Shown one piece after another: positions 1-7,930 of a stretch of 64,000 bases of DNA (positions are counted from its first letter, which is position 1; each line of letters begins with the position of its first letter). Source of the stretch: a bacterium (GTDB lineage: Bacteria; Patescibacteriota; Microgenomatia; UBA1406; GWC2-37-13); assembly GCA_021789995.1 (NCBI GenBank), contig JAJYIQ010000002.1, forward strand, positions 124,001-188,000, read 5' to 3'. Under the pieces are notes generated by a model. That model was given only the letters and a program-made list of their open reading frames with translations. It was not told where the DNA came from and did not search any database. The translations under genes and the position numbers were made by a program.

Positions 1-425
1 CCAATTACAAAAAAATAATACGTTAATATTGCAATACCTTCGGCAGTTTTAGTATTTCCAACTGCTGATATCATTGCGGTTATAAACAAAAGCATGAATG
101 CTATGAAGAAACATATACGGCTGTCTGATTTAGTTAGAAGTAAAAAAATAATAAAAGAAGTGAATAATGCTCCATCGAAACCAATAAATTTTTCTAAAAT
201 AACAAAGATAATCAAGCAGGTAGTTATAATAATATATTGATCTTTTGTGAAATTAATATCAGTTATTTTGTAGCTATTGATAGTTGTCTTTTTTGGCTGC
301 AAGAAAAAAAGAATCGCGAAAAGAGAAAAAGCGCTTAAAATCAATGGAATGTAGATGTTATTTGTGAAAAAGAAACTGACCAAAAAAATCCCGTTAACAA
401 TAAAAAATATTAAAAAAGAGTCCAT
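1..425 (-). CDS. Partial polytopic membrane protein (N-terminal part)
   Basis: An open minus-strand frame begins with ATG at 425 and stays open to the left edge, so about 141 N-terminal residues are visible and the C-terminus is missing. The residues are strongly hydrophobic, with an N-terminal pair of membrane segments, a short polar stretch near residues 45-65, then further segments rich in Ile, Leu and Phe. I do not recognise a family. Its position directly downstream of another membrane protein and beside a polysaccharide locus suggests an envelope or glycan-polymerising role, but this is inference from context only. Confidence 0.6.
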   Translation of the reverse strand, partial: MDSFLIFFIVNGIFLVSFFFTNNIYIPLILSAFSLFAILFFLQPKKTTINSYKITDINFTKDQYIIITTCLIIFVILEKFIGFDGALFTSFIIFLLLTKSDSRICFFIAFMLLFITAMISAVGNTKTAEGIAILTYYFFVI

Positions 426-449
426 TTCTTCATTATATAATACATAATG

Positions 450-1391
450 TTATTGTTTGAATTTGGAGTATATTGTATGAATAATTCCCACAACGAGTAG
501 TTTTGTTAATAAAATGGCCGATTTTTCTGCTACCCAAATCATGTTTGCAGATAATAAAAATGGGCAAAATATCAAAAACATCAGGGCAATAAGAAAAGAA
601 TGTCTTGGTTCCAATTTATAAGTAATAATTCCAAAGATCCAAAAACATATCAATATAACATCAATTATGCCAGAGTACTGACGAATAATAAATACATTCA
701 CCAACATTCCCAGAATTGCAATTATTGTTAGAGGTTTAAAAATGGGTTTAAAAAGATCTGCTAAATGGTTTTCTGTTTTTTTCGGGATAAGATGACGAAA
801 AAAAAGCAAAAACAATATGTATCCGATTAGAGGAAGTTCGTAAACAATAAAAACTGGTAATGAGGAAAAATCTTTAATAAAATACAGCTCTTTTTTTATT
901 ACAAAATCAATCAGGATGACTGCATTTGAAAACAACAATTTCCTGGGATAAACATATTTAGAAATCATCACCGGTTCTATGCTGTATAGACTTGGGGATT
1001 TAATTTCAAATTGATATGTTCTTCCTTTTGAGTCTGTTATAACAGGTATACCAAATTCATATTCCGATATCCCATTATATTGTAACTCCTCAATAGTAGC
1101 GGTATGATACCAATCCTGATGATTCTCTTTTATTCGAACAGTAATTTGTCCATATGACGGACTAGTATTGATAAATCGGATTACCAGTATGCCTAAATAA
1201 TTATTGGATGAGGTGAATTCTCCTGTCATAAGATTATGTTTGATACGGATGTTTCTTATTTTTTCATTACTGGATAAAATATTCAAATTAAAATCAGAAT
1301 TAAGAAAATATATTAAAGAAAGACTGATTCCCAACATAAACAAAAAAATCCCAATTAATATATGAATATAGGGTATTTTAGATATCTTCAT
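450..1391 (-). CDS. Membrane protein with an extracytoplasmic beta-rich domain
   Basis: The 313-residue protein starts with one membrane helix (about 10-31). An outside domain of roughly 110 residues follows, with strand-like alternation and the phrases FGIPVITDSKGRTYQFEI and IKSPS. About five membrane helices fill residues 185-305. Comparable beta domains occur beside the membrane segments of glycan-locus proteins, but no catalytic motif is visible and I cannot name the family. It is divergent from the CDP-sugar operon and probably co-transcribed with the partial membrane protein downstream (24-base gap). Confidence 0.7.
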   Translation of the reverse strand: MKISKIPYIHILIGIFLFMLGISLSLIYFLNSDFNLNILSSNEKIRNIRIKHNLMTGEFTSSNNYLGILVIRFINTSPSYGQITVRIKENHQDWYHTATIEELQYNGISEYEFGIPVITDSKGRTYQFEIKSPSLYSIEPVMISKYVYPRKLLFSNAVILIDFVIKKELYFIKDFSSLPVFIVYELPLIGYILFLLFFRHLIPKKTENHLADLFKPIFKPLTIIAILGMLVNVFIIRQYSGIIDVILICFWIFGIITYKLEPRHSFLIALMFLIFCPFLLSANMIWVAEKSAILLTKLLVVGIIHTIYSKFKQ

Positions 1392-1419
1392 GGTAGTTTA
1401 TAATGTACCATTATTTTTG

Positions 1420-1425
1420 TATAAT
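1420..1425 (+). promoter_or_regulatory. -10 box TATAAT for a leaderless rfbF start
   Basis: A perfect TATAAT lies 7 bases before the ATG at 1433, so transcription would begin at or next to the start codon. No Shine-Dalgarno sequence precedes the ATG. The same geometry recurs at several other genes in this window. The -35 region is not obvious. Confidence 0.6.
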
Positions 1426-1432
1426 TGGAACT

Positions 1433-2212
1433 ATGAAAGTGATCATTCTCTGCGGTGGCATCGGTACGCGACTAAAAGAAGAAACAGAATATAAGCCTAA
1501 ACCGATGGTTTACGTCGGCAACAAACCGATCCTTTGGCACATTATGAAAATCTACGCTTCCTACGGCTTTAACGAATTCATTCTTGCTTTAGGATATAAA
1601 GCGGATTATATCAAGGACTTTTTCCTTAATCAGAAAGCGTTTACTTCCGACTTTACTCTGCGGACGCGTGATCACCACAGCGAATTTTACTTAGAAAAGC
1701 GAATAGACATTGACGATTTCGTCATTACTTTCGTTGATACTGGTATTGATACTCAACCGGGTGAGCGAATTCTCCGCTGCCAGCAGTATATTCCCAAAAA
1801 TGATAACTATTTTATGGTGACCTACGGCGATGGGGTCACTAATTTAAATATTTACGATGTAATGAAATTCCATAAACGGCAAGATACTATCGGTACAATC
1901 ACTGGTGTTCATCCCCGATCCAAATTCGGACTAGTAAAAATTGGCGACAGACATTTAGTCTATGGTTTTACGGAAAAGCCGGTTTTATCCGATTGGGTAA
2001 ACGGAGGTTATATGGTTTTTAAAAAAGAATTTTTTCAATATATTAAACCGGGGGAAATGGAGCATGCTGCCCTTCGCCGTTTAGCAGAAAAACAGCAGCT
2101 TTCGTTGTATCAACATAACGGTTTTTGGATGGCAGTTGATACTTATAAGGAACTGAATGATCTAAATAAAATTTGGAATAGCAAAACGCCTCCCTGGAAA
2201 GTATGGAAATAA
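1433..2212 (+). CDS. rfbF: Glucose-1-phosphate cytidylyltransferase
   Basis: This 259-residue nucleotidyltransferase converts CTP and glucose 1-phosphate to CDP-glucose, the entry step to CDP-linked deoxysugars. The N-terminus carries the pyrophosphorylase signature (ILCGGIGTRLKEET) followed by KPKPMVYVGNKPILWHIM. The middle has TYGDGV with the metal-binding Asp, and GFTEKP lies further on. Length fits the RfbF family (about 257). An in-frame upstream ATG at 1403 would add ten residues before the conserved start, so 1433 was chosen; it sits just behind a -10 box. The next gene overlaps its stop. Confidence 0.93.
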   Translation: MKVIILCGGIGTRLKEETEYKPKPMVYVGNKPILWHIMKIYASYGFNEFILALGYKADYIKDFFLNQKAFTSDFTLRTRDHHSEFYLEKRIDIDDFVITFVDTGIDTQPGERILRCQQYIPKNDNYFMVTYGDGVTNLNIYDVMKFHKRQDTIGTITGVHPRSKFGLVKIGDRHLVYGFTEKPVLSDWVNGGYMVFKKEFFQYIKPGEMEHAALRRLAEKQQLSLYQHNGFWMAVDTYKELNDLNKIWNSKTPPWKVWK

Positions 2213-3159
2213 AAGGTATGAATATATTGGTTACCGGCGGAGCTGGATTCGTCGGATCTCATCTTATCGAAGAATTGGTTAAACTTAAAGCCAATGTCGT
2301 TGTGGCTGATATCTGTTACGACAAGCGTTCATACTTCATGACTGCAGAATTAAATAAAAAGACCAAAGCACTCAAACTAAATGTTTGTGATTATAACGAG
2401 CTATTAAGGGTAGTTAACAAACATAAAATTGAATTCATTTTTCATTTGGCAGCGCAAGCGCTGGTTGAGGTTGGTTATAAGGATCCAAAAGGAACCTTAG
2501 ATAATAATATTGTAAGCACGGTAAACTTGTTGGAAATTTCCAGGTTAAATAAAAATATAAAAGGGATTATTGTTGCTTCTTCCGATAAGGCTTATGGAAA
2601 ATTATATAAGGGAAAATATGTCGAGACCGATCCCTTGTCGGGTGACCATCCATATGATACGTCAAAATCGGTCACCGATTTAATCAGCTCTACCTATTAC
2701 AAAACCTACAAAATTCCGGTTACTATCACGCGGTTTGGTAATATTTACGGCGAAGGCGACTTGAATTTCTCTCGCATAATTCCAGGAATTATGAAATCCT
2801 TAGCCGAAAATAAAACACTATTTATTCGAAGTAATGGTAAATATGTCCGCGATTATTTATATGTTAAAGATGTTGTGAGAGGTTATGTAATGTTGGCAGA
2901 AAATATTGATAAAATTTCCGGTGAAGCGTTCAATTTCGGTTCAACCGAAACACTTTCGGTTATCGAATTAATAAATCTGGTGGGAAAAGTATTGAGAAAG
3001 CAAATCAGATATAAAATCCAGAATACGGCAAAAAACGAAATCCCCTATCAATCACTTGATTATTCAAAAATAGCTAAAACGATTAGCTGGAAGTCAACCT
3101 ACCGGCTAAAAAATAAAATAAACAAAATATATGCCTGGTATAAACATAATACAATATGA
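2203..3159 (+). CDS. rfbG: CDP-glucose 4,6-dehydratase
   Basis: Short-chain dehydrogenase of 318 residues that would turn CDP-glucose into CDP-4-dehydro-6-deoxyglucose. It shows the NAD-binding TGGAGFVGSHL near the N-terminus, FHLAAQALV, the signature VASSDKAYG with the Asp/Lys pair that replaces the DE pair of dTDP-glucose dehydratases, and the catalytic YDTSK. It overlaps rfbF by 10 bases and the next SDR gene by 4, so the three are translationally linked. A second in-frame ATG at 2218 is also possible as start. Confidence 0.88.
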   Translation: MEIKGMNILVTGGAGFVGSHLIEELVKLKANVVVADICYDKRSYFMTAELNKKTKALKLNVCDYNELLRVVNKHKIEFIFHLAAQALVEVGYKDPKGTLDNNIVSTVNLLEISRLNKNIKGIIVASSDKAYGKLYKGKYVETDPLSGDHPYDTSKSVTDLISSTYYKTYKIPVTITRFGNIYGEGDLNFSRIIPGIMKSLAENKTLFIRSNGKYVRDYLYVKDVVRGYVMLAENIDKISGEAFNFGSTETLSVIELINLVGKVLRKQIRYKIQNTAKNEIPYQSLDYSKIAKTISWKSTYRLKNKINKIYAWYKHNTI

Positions 3160-4094
3160 GAAAAATTCTTATTACAGGCGGGACAGGTTTTATCGGTGCC
3201 AATTTAACTCATAGTTTGGTTGGATTAGGTTATAAACCGACATTGCTTATACGTAATCAATCAAATTTATGGCGATTAAAAACGATAAAAGACAAGATTA
3301 AATTTATAGAAGGAGATTTGACGGATAATAAAATACTGGAAAAGCTGATAATAAAAACAAAGCCGACTCATATTTTTCATATGGCATCATACGGTTCGAA
3401 TCAGGGAAAACAAAATAATATTAGCCTCACTTATTATAACAACGTTATTGGGACAATGAATCTGTTTAATATTTGTTGCCAGTGTGGTTTTGAATACTTT
3501 ATAAATACCGGTTCTTCATCAGAATACGGAATTAAGAAAAAATCTATGAAGGAAACGGATTTATTGGAACCGATTAACTACTATGGAGTCACAAAAGCGA
3601 TAAATACATTAACAGCCACAATGTTATCAAAAAAACATCAACTACCAATGGTGACACTGCGTTTATTTTCTCCATACGGTTGTTGGGAAGACAAATTAAG
3701 ATTAATTCCCCATATTATTATTAACGCTTTACATAATCGACCGGTAAATTTATCGAATCCTCGTTTTGCAAGAGACTTTATTTTTATCAGTGATGTTATC
3801 AACGCTTATTTATATTTTCTTAATGGAGAAAAATATTATGGCGAGGTTTTTAATATCGGTTTCGGACAACAACATACAATTGGGAAAATCGTAGAAATAG
3901 TTAGTAATCGGTTAGGAAAAAAATTGGATGTTGTATGGCAAACACACTTATCCAACCAGCTTGAGCCAAAAAAATGGTTAGCAAACATCGATAAGACCGG
4001 AAAAATGCTTAAGTGGAAACCGAAATTAGATATTGAACAGGGTTTGGTGAAATCTATTAATTGGTTTAAAAACAATATAATCAGTTACATTTAA
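3156..4094 (+). CDS. NAD-dependent sugar epimerase/reductase (extended SDR)
   Basis: The 312-residue protein has ITGGTGFIGANL at the N-terminus, INTGSSSEYG and the catalytic YYGVTK, as in nucleotide-sugar epimerases, dehydratases and 4-ketoreductases. In CDP-sugar operons this slot is usually filled by a CDP-abequose or paratose synthase or a paratose epimerase, so it probably reduces or epimerises a CDP-4-keto-sugar. The exact reaction cannot be read from sequence. It begins on the 4-base ATGA overlap with rfbG and ends two bases before the transketolase subunit. Confidence 0.8.
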   Translation: MRKILITGGTGFIGANLTHSLVGLGYKPTLLIRNQSNLWRLKTIKDKIKFIEGDLTDNKILEKLIIKTKPTHIFHMASYGSNQGKQNNISLTYYNNVIGTMNLFNICCQCGFEYFINTGSSSEYGIKKKSMKETDLLEPINYYGVTKAINTLTATMLSKKHQLPMVTLRLFSPYGCWEDKLRLIPHIIINALHNRPVNLSNPRFARDFIFISDVINAYLYFLNGEKYYGEVFNIGFGQQHTIGKIVEIVSNRLGKKLDVVWQTHLSNQLEPKKWLANIDKTGKMLKWKPKLDIEQGLVKSINWFKNNIISYI

Positions 4095-4096
4095 AT

Positions 4097-4909
4097 ATGA
4101 TAAATTTGGTCACTGAAGCTAAAGTAATCCGCTTAATGATGCTCGAAGCATTGGTGCCTGACGAAAGTCACCACATAGGTTGTTCTTTATCAATAGTTGA
4201 AATTTTGACTTTCTTATATTTTAATCACTTAAATGTTTATCCTCATGATCCAAAAAACGTAAGAAGAGATATTTTTATTTTAAGCAAAGGTCACGGATCA
4301 TTGGCGCTATATGCGACATTGTGCCGAAGAGGTTTCTTCTCGAAAAAACTGTTGATGACATACGACAAAAACGGCAGCAAATTACCGGAACACGCCAGCA
4401 GCAATGTTCCCGGAGTTGAATTATCCACCGGATCTTTGGGTCATGGTTTGTCGGTCGGAATCGGATTGTCAACGGCATTCAAGAATGATAATAAAAATAA
4501 CAAGGTATTCGTGCTTTTATCTGACGGCGAATTGGATGAAGGTTCAAATTGGGAAGCAATTATGTATGCTGGCTATCATCACTTAGACAATTTAATCGCA
4601 ATCGTTGATAAAAATGATTTTCAAGGATATGCAGCCACTAGTAAAGTATTGGATTTGTCCCCACTTTGCAAAAAAATTACACCTTTTCAGTGGAATGTCT
4701 ATGAAACCGACGGTCACGATTTTTTAATTTTAAAAAAAACTTTTGACCAAATTAATAAGTCGAAAAATGGTCGGCCGCACTTTATTATCGCTCAAACGAT
4801 AAAAGGAAGAGGTGTTCCCTATTTCGAAGGAAAGTTCGAATCACATTATAAATCCGTTGACAAAGCGACAAAACAAAAAATTATTGGTTATTTTAAAACC
4901 ACCTTATGA
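4097..4909 (+). CDS. Transketolase, N-terminal (TPP-binding) subunit
   Basis: At 270 residues this is the pyrophosphate-binding half of a split transketolase. It has SKGHGSLALYA, STGSLGHGLSVGIGLS and the ThDP motif SDGELDEGSNWEA ending in VDKNDFQ. The first Gly of the usual GDG is Ser here. The C-terminal half is the next gene, joined by an ATGA overlap. Because it sits between CDP-sugar genes rather than with pentose-phosphate genes, its likely job is moving a two-carbon unit onto or from a sugar intermediate of this pathway. Housekeeping transketolase remains possible. Confidence 0.85.
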   Translation: MINLVTEAKVIRLMMLEALVPDESHHIGCSLSIVEILTFLYFNHLNVYPHDPKNVRRDIFILSKGHGSLALYATLCRRGFFSKKLLMTYDKNGSKLPEHASSNVPGVELSTGSLGHGLSVGIGLSTAFKNDNKNNKVFVLLSDGELDEGSNWEAIMYAGYHHLDNLIAIVDKNDFQGYAATSKVLDLSPLCKKITPFQWNVYETDGHDFLILKKTFDQINKSKNGRPHFIIAQTIKGRGVPYFEGKFESHYKSVDKATKQKIIGYFKTTL

Positions 4910-5829
4910 GAAACGGCGTTATCAACGAAATCCACGACTACATGAAAAAAAACAAGCAGTCGTATTTTTTGACTGGTGATCTTGGGTACAATTTGCTTGA
5001 GGGAATCGAAAAAGATTTTCCAGACCGATTCATTAATGTTGGTGTGGCCGAACAGAACATGATTGGTATTGCTTCCGGCTTGGCTTTGTCAGGTAAGAAA
5101 GTGTTCGTTTATTCAATTATCCCATTCTTAATTATGAGAGATTACGAACAGATAAGAAATGATATCTGCTATCACAAACTCGACATTACACTACTAGGAA
5201 TTGGTTCGGGTATATCTTACGGAATTCTAAGCAATACCCACTTTGCCTTAGAAGATGTGGCAATACTTCGGCCCTTGCCTAATATGGTAATTTTTTCACC
5301 ATCCGACGAAATTGAAGCCGTTCATGGAATACGTTATTTTAATAATCACCGGCAGCCGTTATATATAAGAATAGGATTGCGTAGCGAACCGATAATTAAT
5401 AAGGAACCGTATGATTTTCTGTTTAGTAGGGGTAATATTTTGCAAAAAGGGGAAGATATTGTTATTTTTGTCACTGGTACATTAATGGAAGAAACTATTA
5501 ATGCTGCTGTATTATTAAAAAAAGAAATCGGAACGGAATCGACTATAGTTAATATTCATGTTTTAAAACCGATTGATAAAGACATTATTATTAAAACGTC
5601 AATTAATAAAAAGTTAGTCGTTACCGTCGAAGAACATGGCTTAATCGGCGGCTTGGGAGCGATAGTTTCTGAAACATTAGCCCAATGCGGTATCAGGGTA
5701 AAAGTATTGTCTATTGGCATTAAAGATAAATTAATAAAACAAACCGGCACCCGCGTGTATTTACGGAAACTTCTAAAGCTGGATTATCTAGGTATTTACT
5801 CGCAAATTTGGCAAGCTTTAAGAAAATAA
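4906..5829 (+). CDS. Transketolase, C-terminal subunit
   Basis: The 307-residue partner of the preceding gene holds the pyrimidine-binding domain, with the catalytic Glu in INVGVAEQNMIGIASGLA (about residues 41-58). It has THFALEDVAILRPLPNM, as in transketolase and DXS families, and a C-terminal transketolase domain ending with VEEHGLIGGLG. Start and stop of the pair share ATGA at 4906-4909, which favours equal synthesis of the two chains. The 3' end reaches to within two bases of the 3-dehydrase start. Confidence 0.85.
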   Translation: MRNGVINEIHDYMKKNKQSYFLTGDLGYNLLEGIEKDFPDRFINVGVAEQNMIGIASGLALSGKKVFVYSIIPFLIMRDYEQIRNDICYHKLDITLLGIGSGISYGILSNTHFALEDVAILRPLPNMVIFSPSDEIEAVHGIRYFNNHRQPLYIRIGLRSEPIINKEPYDFLFSRGNILQKGEDIVIFVTGTLMEETINAAVLLKKEIGTESTIVNIHVLKPIDKDIIIKTSINKKLVVTVEEHGLIGGLGAIVSETLAQCGIRVKVLSIGIKDKLIKQTGTRVYLRKLLKLDYLGIYSQIWQALRK

Positions 5830-5831
5830 AC

Positions 5832-7064
5832 ATGACTAATTTATACATTCCGGTATCGGGAAAAGTCTATGATCATGAAGAGATAAATAATGCCATTGCA
5901 GCGGCCAAAGATTGCTGGTGGACTGAGGGAAGATTTGCAAAACAATTTGAAACTGACTTTAAAAAATATCTGGGCGTAAACTATGTCTCCTTGGTAAATT
6001 CAGGTTCATCGGCAAATCTACTAGCGCTTTATTCTTTGACATCTTCAGTATTCGGAAAACGACAACTTAAACCAGGAGATGAATTTATTACGACTTCGGT
6101 TGCCTTTCCAACTACAGTCAATCCAGGGATCATGTATGGTTTAAAGCCAGTGTTTGTGGATGTAGAACTCGATACACTCAATATTAATGTAAAACAAATA
6201 GAAAAAGCAATTACCGAAAAAACCAGATTAATAATGATTGCTCACACATTAGGTAGACCATTTAATTTGGATATAATAATGAAAATTTGTAGAAAATATA
6301 ACTTGTGGCTAATTGAAGATTGTTGTGATGCTTTAGGATCAAAGTATAATAGAAAATATTTAGGAACATTTGGCGACATCGCTACCTTCAGTTTTTATCC
6401 AGCGCACCAAATAACGATGGGTGAAGGCGGTGCTGTAATTACAAATAATCCTTTAATTCATCGTTCCATTCGTCAGTTTAGGGATTGGGGGCGCGATTGC
6501 TGGTGCGATACGGGAAAAGACAATTCGTGTAGAAAACGATTCGGCTGGAAATTTGGAGATTTGCCGTTAGGCTATGATCACAAATATATTTATTCACAAG
6601 TGGGATTTAATCTTAAACTGACAGATTTTCAAGCAGCCATTGGTGTTGCGCAACTTAAAAAACTTCCCTACTTTATTAGGAAAAGGCAAGAAAATTACAA
6701 TATTCTTTATGAATTCTTTAAAGAATATAAAAAATATTTTATTTTAATGGAACAAGATAAAAGAAAGGTGGTCAGTTATTTTGGTTTCCCTATTATTGTT
6801 AGATCAGATTCCCCTTTTACTAGAAATCAATTAACAGAATATTTAGAAAAAAACAATATAGGAACAAGAAATATATTTTCAGGTAATTTACTAAAACATC
6901 CTGCTTATCTTTATCGAAAAAAGAGTTTTAAGATAATTGGAGATATGAAAAATGCAGACTTAATTATGAATAATGCATTTTGGTTAGGCGTTTGGCCGGG
7001 AATAGGTCATGATCAAATGGATTACATAATACATACAATTAAAAGATTTCTAAATGAATTATGA
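5832..7064 (+). CDS. rfbH: CDP-4-dehydro-6-deoxyglucose 3-dehydrase (E1)
   Basis: This 410-residue enzyme of the DegT/DnrJ/StrS fold removes the 3-hydroxyl of CDP-4-dehydro-6-deoxyglucose with PMP and a [2Fe-2S] cluster. Two features identify it. The usual PLP lysine is replaced by His192 in SFYPAHQITMGEGG. Four cysteines follow the E1 spacing exactly: C165-x57-C223-x1-C225-x7-C233. GYDHKYIYSQVGFNLKLTD is also typical. The start at 5832 omits an eight-residue upstream extension that overlaps the transketolase. No E3-type reductase (RfbI/AscD) is encoded nearby. It overlaps the next gene by 4 bases. Confidence 0.93.
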   Translation: MTNLYIPVSGKVYDHEEINNAIAAAKDCWWTEGRFAKQFETDFKKYLGVNYVSLVNSGSSANLLALYSLTSSVFGKRQLKPGDEFITTSVAFPTTVNPGIMYGLKPVFVDVELDTLNINVKQIEKAITEKTRLIMIAHTLGRPFNLDIIMKICRKYNLWLIEDCCDALGSKYNRKYLGTFGDIATFSFYPAHQITMGEGGAVITNNPLIHRSIRQFRDWGRDCWCDTGKDNSCRKRFGWKFGDLPLGYDHKYIYSQVGFNLKLTDFQAAIGVAQLKKLPYFIRKRQENYNILYEFFKEYKKYFILMEQDKRKVVSYFGFPIIVRSDSPFTRNQLTEYLEKNNIGTRNIFSGNLLKHPAYLYRKKSFKIIGDMKNADLIMNNAFWLGVWPGIGHDQMDYIIHTIKRFLNEL

Positions 7065-7930
7065 TAGACTTAATGATACTTGGAAAAAACGGACAACTTG
7101 GAGCAGAATTGGTATCTGCCTCTGAAAAATCTAGAGTGAGCTATGTAGCTTATAGTAAAGAAGAATTAAATGTAACAAATTATAATAAAATACATATAAC
7201 TATACTGAAAATAAAGCCTAGAGTTATAATAAATACTGCAGCATTTCACGTTGTTCCTGATTGTGAGATAAATCCGTTAAACGCGTTTGAAGTCAACTGT
7301 GTGTCTGTAAGCAATTTAGCAAATATATGTAAAAAATATCGGATACGTTTTGTAACATATAGCACTGACTATGTTTTTGATGGGAAAAAGCATAAACCAT
7401 ACATAGAAGTTGATTTGCCTAATCCTTTACAGATGTATGGGCTAAGTAAACTTTCAGGAGAGTATGCTGCTTTTAATAATTATCCTGCGGGTACTTTTAT
7501 CATTAGAACATGTGGAGTCTATGGTGGCAAAAAAGGGAGTAGAAGTAAAAAAGGAAATTTTGTACTCAATATTTTAAAGAAGGGAAAAGAAAAAGGCGAT
7601 TTGGAAGTAAACAATATGCAAATTGTTAACCCAACCTATGCAAAGGATTTAGCAAAGGCAACTTTGAGTTTGTTAGATCTAAAGCCTGATCCGGGAATTT
7701 ACCATATAGTAAGTGAAGGATATACTAGTTGGTATAATTTTGCAAAGAAAATATTTGAATATGCAAATATAAATAAGAAGGTAATACCTGTAAATAAAGA
7801 TACAGAAACTGAAAAAATACGAAGACCTGTATTTTCTGCCCTTTTAAACACAAAAGCTAAGAAATTAGGAATTAGGTTACCGTTTTGGGCGGATGCATTG
7901 AAAAATTATATAGCTGAAACAACCAAATAA
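7061..7930 (+). CDS. RmlD-like NDP-4-dehydrosugar reductase
   Basis: The 289-residue SDR has the RmlD pattern: MILGKNGQLGAEL at the N-terminus, VINTAAFHVVPDCE, STDYVFDG, and a catalytic Tyr/Lys in YGLSKLSGE. RmlD enzymes reduce the 4-keto group of dTDP-6-deoxy-L-lyxo-hexulose; in this operon the substrate may instead be a CDP-keto-sugar. No rmlA, rmlB or rmlC lies in the window. It closes the plus-strand operon, and its last 54 bases are shared, antisense, with the 3' end of the convergent membrane-protein gene. Confidence 0.85.
   Translation: MIDLMILGKNGQLGAELVSASEKSRVSYVAYSKEELNVTNYNKIHITILKIKPRVIINTAAFHVVPDCEINPLNAFEVNCVSVSNLANICKKYRIRFVTYSTDYVFDGKKHKPYIEVDLPNPLQMYGLSKLSGEYAAFNNYPAGTFIIRTCGVYGGKKGSRSKKGNFVLNILKKGKEKGDLEVNNMQIVNPTYAKDLAKATLSLLDLKPDPGIYHIVSEGYTSWYNFAKKIFEYANINKKVIPVNKDTETEKIRRPVFSALLNTKAKKLGIRLPFWADALKNYIAETTK

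Noticed and set aside
4097-5829. 1-deoxyxylulose-5-phosphate synthase
   Set aside because: The gene is split into two subunits with transketolase-style motifs and lies in a CDP-sugar operon; DXS is a single chain of about 620 residues.
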